NCBI GenBank assembly: GCA_015680685.1
Contig: MNCI01035006.1
Coordinates: forward strand, 336,324 to 400,323
Source: Gnetum montanum
Lineage: Eukaryota > Streptophyta > Gnetopsida > Gnetales > Gnetaceae
Reading direction: 5' to 3'
DNA length: 64,000 nucleotides
Under the pieces are notes generated by a model. The model saw only the letters and a list, made by a program, of their open reading frames with translations, did not search any database and was not told the origin of the DNA. Position numbers and translations under genes: made by a program. Shown here piece by piece: positions 1 to 10,084 of this stretch. Position 1 is the first letter of the stretch. The number at the start of each line of letters is the position of its first letter.

Positions 1-1160
1 AATGTGTATATATTGCAGACTCAGTTTCCAACCTTTCCATAATTTAAATGGTGTCTTTGAGATAGCCTTGGGTGAAACTTGGTTTAATATATATATAGTT
101 GTCTTGATAGCTTTAGTCCAAAAGAACTTAGAAATCTTAGAGCTACTAAGCATACTTCGAACCATGTTTAACAATGTTTAGTTTCTTCTCTTTGCCACAC
201 CATTTTGGTTTGAAGAACCAAACATGGTGCACTAGGAAATAATCCTATGCTCTTGAAGAAACTTAACAAATGGACCAAGCGCTTGTCCATCATCAGTGTA
301 TCTACCATAGTATTCACCACCTTTATTAGACATTACTATCTTTATTTGCTTACGGCGTTGTTTCTCTACTTCAACCTTAAACATCTTAAAAGCATCTAAA
401 GCTTTGTTCTTGTTATGAAGTAGGTAGAGATACATATATTGTGAGTACTCATGAATAAAAGTAATGAAATACCTTTGATCATATGTATTCATATCTTGAC
501 TACCAATATTTATATGTATGATCTGTAATATGTCTAAACTCCTCTTGGCATCTTTCTTTAACATATTGATCTACTTTCCCTTTATGTAGTCCACACAAGT
601 GTCAAAGTCAGTAAAATCTAGAGTACTAAGTACGCCATCATTTACTAATCTCTTTATTCTCTCAATAGAGATATGTCCTAATATGTCCTAATCTATGATG
701 CCACAACATAGAGGATTCTTCATTCATAACACATCTTTTAATGCCAGCACTATCATGAACATGCATATAATTATAAGAACTTTTGTTTTGTAAACTAATT
801 TTGAAAAGACCATATGTCAATGTACCATTTCTAATAAGTTCAAATTTATAATATAAATTGAATATATTGTCTGGAAAATTAAAGGAAAATCCCAATGATA
901 CAAGCCTTGAAACAAAAATTAAATTCCTTGAAAAACTTGGAATATAAAATGTCCTTTCCAACTTTAAAGCAAAACCACTACTTAAAACTAATTTGCATGT
1001 TTTGACTGCCTTCACATGTGAGTGCATCTTATTGCCTGAATAGATGCACAACTTACTTCCCAGTTGCTTCCTTAAGTTTTGCAGCCCATGCAAGGAATTA
1101 GTAACATGAATTGTAGAACCAAAGTTAATCCATCATGTGTTATGGTCAACATCAACCATA
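1..1160 (-). pseudogene. copia protease, GAG-pre-integrase and integrase remnant (copy A)
   Basis: The protease site reads WINFGSTIHVTNS near 1090-1132, where copia normally has W-I-D-S-G; the catalytic Asp is Asn and the Ser is Phe. GAG-pre-integrase follows (MLWHHRLGHI, about 680-712), then the integrase core. Its three catalytic acids are all lost: IHINI near 500 (D to N), MSNKGGEYYGR near 315 (D to N) and NGVAKRRN near 190 (E to K). Each change is G to A on the coding strand. A 10-bp tandem duplication at 671-690 shifts the frame inside the pre-integrase motif, and CAG-to-TAG-like stops interrupt the core near 228. The protein would have cut polyprotein and inserted cDNA; this copy cannot. 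Confidence 0.88.
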
Positions 1161-1187
1161 TTAGATTCAAAAAAAAATAAGTGAGAA

Positions 1188-1970
1188 TTGAGTACATTTC
1201 TTCTCAAGCCATTTCTGATATCTAGGACAATACTTCTTTACATGCCCTTTCTTCTTGCAGAAAAAGCATTGAGATTCCTTCTTAATATCAGCTTGTGCAA
1301 GACTTTGCCCTTTCACTTATTCTTGGCTTACCCCTTATTCTTTCCTTGTGTAGCAAGATGCACACTCTCTTTCACTTCCATAGCATGTCTACCCCTCTTC
1401 TTATACACACATGGTCATTAGTTCATTGATTAACCAATTTTCCCTATGTGTGTTATAAAAAATATTAAAGGGTCTGTACTGCTATGGGAGCATGTTCAAG
1501 ATGTAGTGCACAAGAAAAGACTTTGAGATCTCAACCTCAAGTGTTTTTAGTTGAGTTGCTATATCCCTCATTTGCATGATGTGCTCATGCACACCACGAA
1601 TTCTAGTGAGCTTCATGGATGAAAATTTCATTACTAAGGTGGTAGCCAAAGCTTTATCTGATGACTCAAATTATTTATCAATTGCCTTCATCAAGGCTCT
1701 TACATTGTCATACTGTTCTAATGAACCATGCATACTAGGTAAGATTTTAATTTTTATGAACATGACACAGAGGCGATTAGATTGCTTCCATTTTTCACAA
1801 CAACCAACATCATCGAGTTGGCTAGTTTTCATAATGGCAGGTGGTTCATCCTTATAGATAGCATAGTCAATGTCCATCCATCCTAAATGAAGGAGAATTC
1901 TCTCCTTCCATAGCTTATAATTATTACCCTTTAATTTAGGAATGTCACATTTAAAATCAAAGTAGTTCAC
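1188..1970 (-). pseudogene. copia gag polyprotein remnant (copy A)
   Basis: The N-terminal part (1970 to about 1671) begins MNYFDFKCDIPKLKG and holds the NYKLWKERILLHLGW stretch typical of the copia gag (UBN2/Retrotran_gag) region. After a poorly readable middle, a CCHC zinc knuckle reads CFFCKKKGHVKKYC at about 1228-1270 on the minus strand, with all four metal ligands (C-x2-C-x4-H-x4-C) intact. In copia elements this protein builds the virus-like particle and binds the element RNA. The reading frame is broken, so no product is expected. The identity is firm from the knuckle and from its position just upstream of the protease. Confidence 0.8.
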
Positions 1971-1974
1971 ATGT

Positions 1975-3308
1975 TGTATTATTGCATAAATTAAAACAAG
2001 CTTGTCATTGAATTTGAGGTTAAAATACTATATGGCATGTTTACCAATGTAAATCATGTATAAAATATGAATCAAATGACATAAAAATTGCATGTGGTCT
2101 AAATTTTTAATTCAAATAGATTCATATATCCTTTAGATGAAACTATTAAATTATATCCCTTTTCTTAATCCTTATGGATAAATTAAGAAAAATAATTTAA
2201 TACATCATCTTAATTAATTATATTAAATATAATAAAAATTCCTGTGTGAAAAAATCTATCATATTACATATGATTAATTATAATTTAATGTTTATTTACC
2301 ATATGTGATTCAAAAACTCTTAATATATAATTTTGCATAATTACAGATGTGGTGGCTACTCTCTAATTATACAAAATTATATAGATCACTAGTCTTAATT
2401 TTTATGTAGAAAAACTATGCATATATCAATAAGTTACTTTATAGATATATACAAAAATATGCATAAAATTAATTATTTCTAAAATAAATTACCAAATTTT
2501 AATATTCCTAAAGAAATATGGTAGTAAAATAAACATAATTTTTTATTTCACTTTAGGCTGCAACTGATTTTTGGGGCCATCCACAATAAATAAAGAAGGG
2601 ACATATAATAAATAAAGAATAATTCAAAATAATACCAAAATGGAATCTTCCAGCATCCACTGACATTTATGTTGCAGAGTTATGGAAACACAATCCATTC
2701 ATATTTATTTTAAATCTAGTTTTCTTCCATCAAAGAAACAATAAGTTCTGTAAACAACAAAATAGCCAACTATGCATAGAGAATGAAGTGGGTAACCTCA
2801 TAATGCATAGATAGAGGAGTGAGAAACTATGCTGCAATGGGAAATTGTCTCATAATGGATAATTTTTCTTACAAGGTGAACATACGTCACTAATTTATTA
2901 CTATCTCACCCTTCCATAAAAATGTAGCAATATGTTTAGAAATCTTGAATTCGTATAGCAATTTAAGCAAATTCACATAGCCTAATTTTTTTCACCAGAA
3001 AGCTTAGGATTGCATTTTAAATGTTTTGAATTCCCAAATAAAAAAACTTAACAGATTTATATTTAATTAAATGCCTCCCAAAAGCAATTTAGACTTATTA
3101 TGTTGAGCATATGTTCACTTCAGAGGATCAAAAATCCATCATAATTAACACAACATAAGTCAAACGATGGAAGAATTCAAAGAAAATGACCATGTAATAG
3201 TGCTGCAAGGAAGATAGAAAATTCTATGGATTTAAACCATTGTTCAAAACTTTGTTAATAGAAACCTCATCCAAACAAGTTCTAAGTATCAAGATAAAGA
3301 CCTAACTT
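1975..3308 (-). other. copia A 5' leader, non-coding
   Basis: This AT-rich stretch lies between the primer-binding site and the gag start of copy A. I see no protein similarity in any frame. At about 1.3 kb it is long for a copia leader, so it may include another small decayed insertion, but I see no clear boundary. Confidence 0.5.
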
Positions 3309-3321
3309 GGCTTTGATACCA
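3309..3321 (-). promoter_or_regulatory. primer-binding site, tRNA-iMet type (copia A)
   Basis: The minus strand reads TGGTATCAAAGCC, one base from the common plant copia site TGGTATCAGAGCC, complementary to the 3' end of initiator tRNA-Met. It sits two bases from the inferred LTR end (minus strand ...TCTTACA). Confidence 0.8.
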
Positions 3322-3323
3322 AA

Positions 3324-3890
3324 TGTAAGAAAAATTTGCTATAAAACATTGATCAAAACATGCATCTAATCAAATTGTACAACTTACCTCAATGTGGAAA
3401 TAAATCAAAAACTAACCTCCATGCTCTTGTTTGGATTAGATTCTTCTATCACACTAATGCTCAACAATGATGGTGTATGCAAACTCTAAGTGCTTGTGAT
3501 AGGGACCAAAATTATAACACTGCCATGAGTTTGATATCTTCTAGTACAAGTGTGTTCTCCCATCAAGAACATTTTATAGGCTAGAAAATCAATTATCAAT
3601 GATTAAATTTTGGGTTAAATGGGAAATATGAGACTATTCTTGTGAAAAAAGTTACAAAAAATTTAGTTTGTTTCAAATTTAAAACCGTTTATTTTCTGTT
3701 GCATAAATGGTTACATTATAAATTTCCATAATGCATAGACAGTTACATTGAAACTTTCCATAAGGGTAAGGGGTAAACCATTATAGAATCAGCCTTGTCT
3801 TAGAAGGTGTAAAGCTTCATCATTCACTTAAACATAATCAAGAAATTTGTCAAAACAACACTTCAAGAATCGTCATGCAAGCGCAAAACA
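3324..3890 (-). repeat. copia A LTR (5' LTR)
   Basis: The inner edge is fixed by the adjacent primer-binding site; the plus-strand sequence starts TGTAAG, so the LTR ends in CA on its own strand. A TATA box (CCTATAAAAT on the minus strand) lies at 3571-3580. The outer edge near 3890 is a guess at a CAAAACA end. The partner 3' LTR would be left of the window, so the LTRs cannot be compared for age. Confidence 0.55.
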
Positions 3891-4357
3891 TGGGTTTTGA
3901 AACAGTCTATCCAAAAATTGATAATCTAAAGGAGGTTATGTGGGAGGGGACTAGACCACATGGGACATGAGACAATCAAGCTGGTAATAGTAAGAAGTGA
4001 TGCTGAAAAGGGACTACATAGAACAAAGACTTGAGCAATTTCTTATTCAATCGATAGAATATCGAGTGGAATATGTTTTATTGAACCAATTGATGAGCCT
4101 GTGTAGTTAACAAGGGATGTTGAAAAAATTTGCTCCATGGATATAGAAAATAAGTTGTGGTTTTGAGAATGTAGGATGGGACATTCTAACTATATCTGTA
4201 AATCACACCAAGAGCAAAAAATCTTAACTATCGTCTGTGGTATGCATACACTTGATGAGTTTTCAACTTCTAATTCCCAGCATAAAGTTATAGAAAATAT
4301 GCACTTTTTGGGGGACACTTTACTCATTTGAGGAGTTGATCCAGTGTTTCAGCTAGT
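3891..4357. other. unassigned stretch between copia A and gypsy B
   Basis: I recognise no gene here. It lies just downstream of the gypsy B protease on the minus strand, where reverse transcriptase would be expected, but I can read no RT motif. It may be linker sequence of element B, with pol displaced or lost. Confidence 0.4.
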
Positions 4358-5340
4358 TCAGGTTACTTGTATACAATGTTTTGTGAACAAGCAAAATGTT
4401 TGGGGGTATTTTGGTTGGTAAAGAAGAAAGCGATACGTAAGTTTTGATGGATTCTTTATAACATTGTTGCTTGTATCCTTGTCATGCAAGGAACATCCAT
4501 TGTTGTTGTTATGATAAAGAAGATCATATGACTTGTTGTTGTTGCATGGAGGCATTTCCTCCATGTCATCACCTAATGAATCATTGTATGTGATGCATGA
4601 AACTTTGCTCTTCTCGATCTTTCCATAAATGTTTATCTTAGAGATTTCTAAGGAAAGATCGCAGATCCTAAGGCATGCATCTACTGTGCTTAGCCATGCC
4701 CTCCCCATTATAATTGGGAAGTCCCCTTCATTGTTGTTTACTTCAATCACCAGAAAATTACCTGGGTAAGACCAAAAACACACAGTGGTAACGATGTCCT
4801 CCACCAATCCCAAGGGAATGGTGATGGACTGGTCTGCCAACTCTAGTTGAATGTTGCTCTTCTTGAGTTGTGGCAAGTTCCAGGCGTGATACATCTCTCG
4901 TGAAATTAAGTTGACTCTGGAACCTGAGTCAAGAAGAGCCCTATGTGGTTCATTTTCGGTGATCTGTAAATAGATTAAGGGACTCCCAGGGTTAGTTAGT
5001 TTCTTGGAAAGGTGGCCTACCCTAATCCAGTCGGTTACAGTATGCGTTAACATAACCATATGCGTTAAGCTCTATTGGACTGAAGGGTCCTCCGAAGTGT
5101 TAGATGGGGGAGGAGTGTACATGGGCTCAACCGCTTGTTGTTGTGAGAGTTTGTCTGGGCTTTTGGTTTTGAAGAAGGGTCTTCTCTTTCTACAGTTGTC
5201 AGAACCAACAACAGGTTGAATATTTACAGCTCTCGCAGCGTGACGTTGCTGCAGTTGAGTAGGAAGTTCCCCTTGCATTTTTGGAGCAAGAGGTGTTATG
5301 GGAACTACTGGTGGAAGAGGTGTGGATGGATTAGGAGGAT
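4358..5340 (-). pseudogene. gypsy B proline-rich linker and retropepsin-like aspartic protease
   Basis: One frame runs from the gap edge (5340) to 4358 with a single in-frame stop near 5072. It starts with a Pro-rich linker, then a basic/Gln-rich segment, then a retropepsin fold. The active site ALLDSGSRVNLIS (near 4900-4940) keeps the D-S-G triad, and the C-terminal IIMGRAWLSTVD (near 4680-4715) matches the conserved gypsy protease I-L-G-R-x-W-L motif. The frame from the ATG at 5059 gives 233 residues and ends in a low-complexity Asn-rich tail. In gypsy elements this protease matures Gag-Pol. It is better preserved than any other enzyme here except the RT box of element G. Confidence 0.82.
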
Positions 5341-5529
5341 NNNNNNNNNNNNNNNNNNNNNNNNNNNNNNNNNNNNNNNNNNNNNNNNNNNNNNNNNNNN
5401 NNNNNNNNNNNNNNNNNNNNNNNNNNNNNNNNNNNNNNNNNNNNNNNNNNNNNNNNNNNNNNNNNNNNNNNNNNNNNNNNNNNNNNNNNNNNNNNNNNNN
5501 NNNNNNNNNNNNNNNNNNNNNNNNNNNNN
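5341..5529. other. assembly gap (189 N)
   Basis: A run of 189 undetermined bases lies inside gag of element B. Open frame flanks both sides (5530-6195 and 5279-5340, minus strand), so the gap probably hides the C-terminal part of gag, including any zinc knuckle. Confidence 0.98.
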
Positions 5530-7193
5530 CCGTTGGTTAAGTCTTGGATTAAGTGCATACACCCTAGACTCCTGTAGATGTGAGATGATTGGAAAACATC
5601 CCTTAGGATGGTCATCATGGCAGTTATCACATCCACCATCATCATCTATGTTTGATTCCACACCCTCATCAGAAATAGTAATTTTTCCCTTACCCTTGTT
5701 ATGTGTAGGGCCTAAATCTCTGCACTTTGTCTTATCTTTGTCACTACTTTGTTCCGCCTTAGACTCTTCTATGATTTTCAAGACAGTTTCAATTTTAGAG
5801 TCTAAGGAACTCCATACGTCATCTACCTTAGCCACTATTTTTATTGTTAGCTTTTGAATCAGAAAGATTTTTCTATTCACCAACTCTTCGATTGATGACT
5901 CATCCTCTTCATCACAAAACTTTACTCCCTTCTTCCGAAGAGAGGGATCATGGTTGTATTCTTCCGCACTTTCCCTTTTGCGTAGCTCACCTTCTTCTTT
6001 TAGTACTTGTTCCAAAAAGTGATGAACTTCATGGGCTCTAAGTTGTGATAGTCTCCCTTGGGCATAAGTCCCAAGGGTTCTTCTAGTTTCATGCCTTAGC
6101 CCATCTACGATGTGGAAAAGTTGATTCCGCTGTGCGTATTCATGGCCCCAGCAACGATGTAACAATGTGTAGTAGCGGGCCATGGCAGCATCCAAGGGTT
6201 CATGATTTTCTTGCTTCCATCCTTGGATCTACTTAAGAAAACTAGACACTCTAGATTATGTTTGATAGTTATCGTTGAACAGTTCTAACATCGTACTCTA
6301 GCTCCTGATGGTTTCTCGTTCTAAGGACTGGTACCAACTCTCTGCCTCCTTGGTGAGTGTCCTGGGAAACAACTTAAGTTTCTGCCACTCATTCTCTATG
6401 TTTTGCAAGGCGCAGGCATCGTGGAATGCCTATAAATGATGTTGCAGATCTATGTTGTATCCCCCCTCAAAGTGTGGGATGTTGTTCATGTCTAAATGCT
6501 TGATCCGACTATCTTTTAAATGCGTTGTTGGGATTCTTACTACCTCCGTTACGTCAAGCATACTTCAAGTTACAAGTAGGAGCTCGTCATGATCATCTCT
6601 TTCATGACGCCTGTGATGTCTTCATTGTTCCCTACTTTTCCTTCGTTCATGCCCTTGTCCTCTCTTTCGACTTTCTTGTCAAGGCCTCTCATTTTTGTTA
6701 CCTTTATCCTCACCATTATGTTCATGATGGTTGCACCTAGATGTGGAAGGAGAGGGTGAGTGTTGTGAAGAAGGCGAAGAGAAAGGAGAACCATTGCCAT
6801 CCTTCAATAGTGTAGGTTGGCTCTCCTGCCTTGAGTCCCTCCTACGTTGTAAATCTATGGGATGATAATCCCTCATGTCAAAGTCTTTCGCAACGTATTC
6901 GACGTATAACTCTGTCATGCCAATCTGTGCTAAGACACGGAGAAGCATGTTAGAGACTGATCGATCTGGGGGTAACATGATGTTACCTTGCAAATCCCTC
7001 TAGCGCATCTGTTCATCTTGATGGAGGATAAAGGTAAAGTTCAGAATATACTCATCGGGATGAGTATATGAGTATATGTTACCCTATATTGTTGAGGACT
7101 TGGTTGATTTCGGCTATGTGTTTTTGATTGCTGACTATTTTTTGTATTATCCCTAGGTGATGTGCTCTTGTGAGAAGAAGAAGAAGAAGACAT
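5530..7193 (-). pseudogene. gypsy B gag (retrotransposon gag domain)
   Basis: The start is probably the ATG at 7193, reading MSSSSSSHKSTSP; the serine run is a (TCT)n tract. An 8-bp tandem duplication near 7057-7080 then breaks the frame. Downstream blocks read LPPDRSVSNMLLRVLAQIG, the gag core with HFEGGY, ALQNIENEWQKLKLFPRTL and ESWYQSLERETI near 6240-6500, and MDAAMARYYTLLHRCWGHE from 6195. The core pattern (W-x-x-L then a W-Y pair) is the retrotransposon gag family. A later acidic and lysine-rich part (near 5700-5950) looks coiled-coil. The closely similar block at 32650-32883 on the other strand confirms that this region was once coding. Confidence 0.82.
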
Positions 7194-7317
7194 AATGTCT
7201 TATTCAGTGTGCTAATTTTACCGTTATAAAATTTCTATTTGATTAACCCTAAGGTTCATTAAAGCTCCCAATGATGTAAATGATCTTTTATGTTCTATTC
7301 AGCGCACAAACACTTAG

Positions 7318-7336
7318 TCCCTGGCAACGGTGCCAA
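7318..7336 (-). promoter_or_regulatory. gypsy-type primer-binding site (element B)
   Basis: The minus strand reads TTGGCACCGTTGCCAGGGA, two changes from the widespread plant gypsy sequence TTGGCGCCGTTGCCGGGGA found directly after 5' LTRs. It abuts the LTR end (...CACTCATCA). Confidence 0.85.
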
Positions 7337-7780
7337 TGATGAGTGGTGAGGTACCCCTACACTCAACCATATGAAATGAGCATTTCACGTGTGATCCGGT
7401 TGAACTTCGCAGACTAAATGCCTACATGCCACATGGAACACTTAAGGTTAACCATTCGTTGTCTTCCCAAACTTACTTGTAGTTGTCAAGGTGTATGGTT
7501 AAGTAAGTCTGAGGTATATGATTTTTATAGCTTTTTATGTTTTTATCCTATGCTATCAAGGTAAAGGGTTGAGAAACTAACTAACTCTAACTAATGACTA
7601 AGTCTAAATTAACTAGCGTCAGCATCCGTTCCCACTTACCATACATTCCTTGAACTGAAGCAACTGCGGCTACCAAACACTAATCATCACTGGGATCACC
7701 ATGCGTAATGCATGTGCTTGAAGTGATCATACTGAGGCACTTAACTAGGAGGAAAGGGTTGAGGAACCTAATCTAGCCTA

Positions 7781-8100
7781 AGTGCGATGAGCAGCCGATT
7801 CCTTGACTAACCGTACACATCTTGGTGCATGACTACCACTAGGATTACCAAGCGTAGATCCTACATATGCCACTGGGTTACCAAGTAGTCACACTAGATG
7901 CTCGTAATCAAGTCGTACTCATGCTGCGTTGCGATGAGCAGCCGATTCCTTGACTAACTATACACATCCTTAGAAGCTCATAATCAAGTCGTACTCATAC
8001 CGCATTTCTAGCCTAAGTGCGATGAGCAGTTGATTCCTTGACTAATCGTACACATCCTTAGATGCTCGTAATCAAGTCGTACTCATACCGCATTACTAAG
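7781..8100 (-). repeat. direct repeats, about 88 bp, in LTR B R/U5
   Basis: The blocks GCGATGAGCAGCCGATTCC...TGACTAA and TAATCAAGTCGTACTCAT recur: the first starts near 7784, 7931 and 8019, the second near 7905, 7981 and 8069. The last two units are about 88 bp apart; the first carries about 60 extra bases. They are near-identical, so the amplification is recent relative to surrounding decay. Confidence 0.8.
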
Positions 8101-8332
8101 AGAGAAAGCAATAAATAAAATCCTATTCCATGCACTGAAAGGTTTATCCAAGAAGTTCATCTTTATTGTTGTACACAACTTGTGTTCAGGTACAATGTTG
8201 CTCGAATAAAGATCCATTCACTTTAGGACTCCTACTGCGGGCACATGGAAAATATTCTATCTCTGGAGTGATCAAACTACCAGAGTTTCCCTACTTCTAG
8301 CTAGGATGGGGAAGCAAGGGAGAGCCACCTCT

Positions 8333-8445
8333 TATTTATAGATATGGCGGCGGACCGCGATATCGTGTACGCGACATCACAGGGGACGATGCGATATCAC
8401 GTATACAATATCACGGCTGCCGCGATATCGCGTACGTGATATCGC
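8333..8445 (-). promoter_or_regulatory. U3 promoter of LTR B: TATA box and three 24-bp palindromes
   Basis: Three units at 8357-8380, 8391-8414 and 8422-8445 each have the form GCGATATC-(8 bases centred on GTAC or GTAT)-GATATCGC with a few mismatches; the third is palindromic except for one base pair. They lie 15-110 bp upstream of the TATA box on the minus strand. They are rich in CpG, otherwise scarce here. Their position suggests protein-binding sites (enhancer or operator-like) for the element; no factor can be named. Confidence 0.7.
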
Positions 8446-8589
8446 AGCTCATGCGAATTGTGTCTCATTAGGTGGTATCTTGGCCTTGGTATTTTTAGAG
8501 ATCAACAAGCACCTAAACTCAAGTTTTAAGGAATACCTTTGTATCCCATGATCCTAGACATGAGACTGAAGGAAAACGTTGGCAGTCCC

Positions 8590-10045
8590 AAATGGTTGCC
8601 AATAGGCTTCTAAGTCAATCACCTTGGCTTGGAGCTGCTTATTTTACTGATGCATTAATCCTTGCTCTTGCATGAGTGCTTAATGTTGTTCCTTAGCATT
8701 AGCTTGGAACTTATCATGACTCCTTTTTCCCTACAAGATTTTATGTTAGGTTACATCTAACTCAACCACCACTCGATGAAGATTGTACTCTAGCTTTGAG
8801 TGTGGTTGACCTACAAAAGTTTTGATCACATATAGGAACCTCCTCTATTTTGCTTACATTACCTCTTCGACTTCCTTGAGTCTTCTCTTAAGGATTATGA
8901 TGGCTACTTCATGGTGGAGGATGCACATGTTTTCTAGTAGGTCCATCTTCTCCTACAAAGTTAGTTCACTTATGAACATTTTTTGGATTTTGGCATGCAA
9001 GGTGTTGAATTTCTCTTTCACCTTGCTCCTCTCCTCATTTACACATTTGTTGAGAAAATCTACAAGTTTATGCAATTGACATACCATAAGATCCTAGGTT
9101 TCTTGCTTAATTAGATGAATCTTTCTAAGCTCATTGATTTTCCTAGTAGTCTTATTTTGCTAGCTCCTACTACGAGTTCCAATGTTCTTTATTAGTTCAA
9201 AGGTACTTGTCCTAAAATTCGGCCATGATTTGATTCTCATCCTTTAACCTTTGTACCTATTGGAAAAGGAATAGTATCTATTTCTTCTTTTCTTGACTCA
9301 TTCTTTTTCACTCTTAGGATTGGTGTTTTAACATTTTGAGTTGTCACTCCATGCCATCTTTCATGAACATAACTTCTTCATCAACCTAGTGCACATGGAA
9401 TAGTTTAACCTTTAGGTACTTAATCCACACTTCTAGAGTGAATGTGGAAGGTGTTGGCACTAATGATGTGATGTGTTTTAGCTATTCATGCGACTGTCAT
9501 ACCTTAGCCTAGCTTCTTCGTAGCTCCCTTAGATAAAAAGTTCTATTAGCATCCATGATTTTCAACTCAACCTGTATCTTAATTAGTTTAATCTCTACCA
9601 TACTATCAATGTTTTTAAATAGTAACTTGACATTTAGATCGATCATTTACTCTTCTTCTGCCTAGTGGCTAGTCCTAGTTTGATTAGTGGATACTTGGAG
9701 GACTTCTACCACATGTTAGAAATTATACCTATTACACCTTGACTAATTCAAAGAGAAAATAATCCATGAAGAAACATGGGTTTGTGACTAAATCAAGGCA
9801 TCAAGATGAACCATGGATGGATCATTCAATAAGGTAGGAGGAAATTGGAAGAGATCCTTTCTTATTGCCTCACCATCCACGATGACTTTCATAATTTTTA
9901 AGAAATTACTACTAAGGCCTTGTGAAACTTTAACATAAATTGTGGTAGCTTGTTCCTCACCTTCAATGTGCATAACAATCCAAAACTATCACTAGGAAGG
10001 GATTCCTAGCTTTGCATGATGCTAAAACTAGAAGGTTATGAAATG
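8590..10045 (-). pseudogene. ORF (i), C-terminal half: coiled-coil-rich protein of unknown family
   Basis: The minus strand reads through about 480 codons interrupted mostly by stops where Gln, Trp or Arg codons would fit (CAA/CAG to TAA/TAG). It starts with KLGIPS and MHIEGEEQATTIYVKVSQG, followed by VDGEAIRKDLFQFP, then long Lys/Glu/Gln-rich helices such as VQRLKDENQIMAEF, NEERSKVKEKFNTLHAKIQ and ILKRRLKEVEEVM. It ends with QLQAKVIDLEAYWQPFG at the LTR B boundary. I do not recognise the family. It continues ORF (i) from 12.0 kb after a solo LTR. It resembles the layout (globular then coiled coil) of accessory ORFs in plant LTR elements and of unit (iii) here. Confidence 0.55.
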
Positions 10046-10084
10046 AATATGCTTAGATATAGCACTTTCATTCATTGAGATGCT

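Larger units (their letters stand above)
1..3890 (-). mobile_element. Ty1/copia LTR retrotransposon, copy A (decayed, cut by left edge)
   Basis: Reading the minus strand from the right, the order is LTR, tRNA-iMet-type primer-binding site, long leader, gag with a CCHC knuckle, aspartic protease, GAG-pre-integrase and integrase core. This protease-integrase order before reverse transcriptase defines Ty1/copia. RT and RNase H would lie left of the window. All proteins carry stops, many at positions where copia has Gln, Arg or Trp, as expected from C-to-T decay. The element probably inserted in or beside gypsy element B, whose protease lies immediately to the right and whose pol is missing at this point. 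The outer LTR end near 3890 is approximate. Confidence 0.85.
4358..8614 (-). mobile_element. Ty3/gypsy element B: LTR-PBS-gag-protease (partial)
   Basis: On the minus strand the order is LTR (8614-7337), gypsy-type primer-binding site, gag from 7193, an assembly gap, then retropepsin to 4358. Reverse transcriptase, RNase H and integrase are not seen, either because copia A interrupts the element or because it is a gag-protease derivative. Reading frames are far more open here than elsewhere in the window, with few stops, and the LTR keeps CpG-rich segments, so this is one of the younger elements. Element E (31-33 kb, plus strand) carries the same gag lineage. Confidence 0.85.
7337..8614 (-). 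repeat. LTR of gypsy element B (5' LTR)
   Basis: The 3' end is set by the adjacent primer-binding site. The 5' end near 8614 is inferred from where the ORF reading to its right stops making sense. A TATA box (CTATAAATA, minus strand, 8333-8341) follows three 24-bp palindromes. Downstream (R/U5) the block with GTGCCCGCAG, AGGAG and GTACCTGAACA is shared with the plus-strand LTR at 10.1-10.9 kb. The right-hand 145 bp (about 8470-8614) resemble 62627-62745 in inverted orientation. No partner LTR is visible. Confidence 0.75.

Noticed and set aside
4500-6750. Several plus-strand open frames over element B
   Set aside because: They overlap minus-strand gag and protease with clear motifs, and two of them cross the N gap.
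7318-7336. tRNA-like sequence
   Set aside because: Only the short complement of a tRNA 3' end is present; it is a primer-binding site next to an LTR. No cloverleaf could be drawn here or at the other primer-binding sites.
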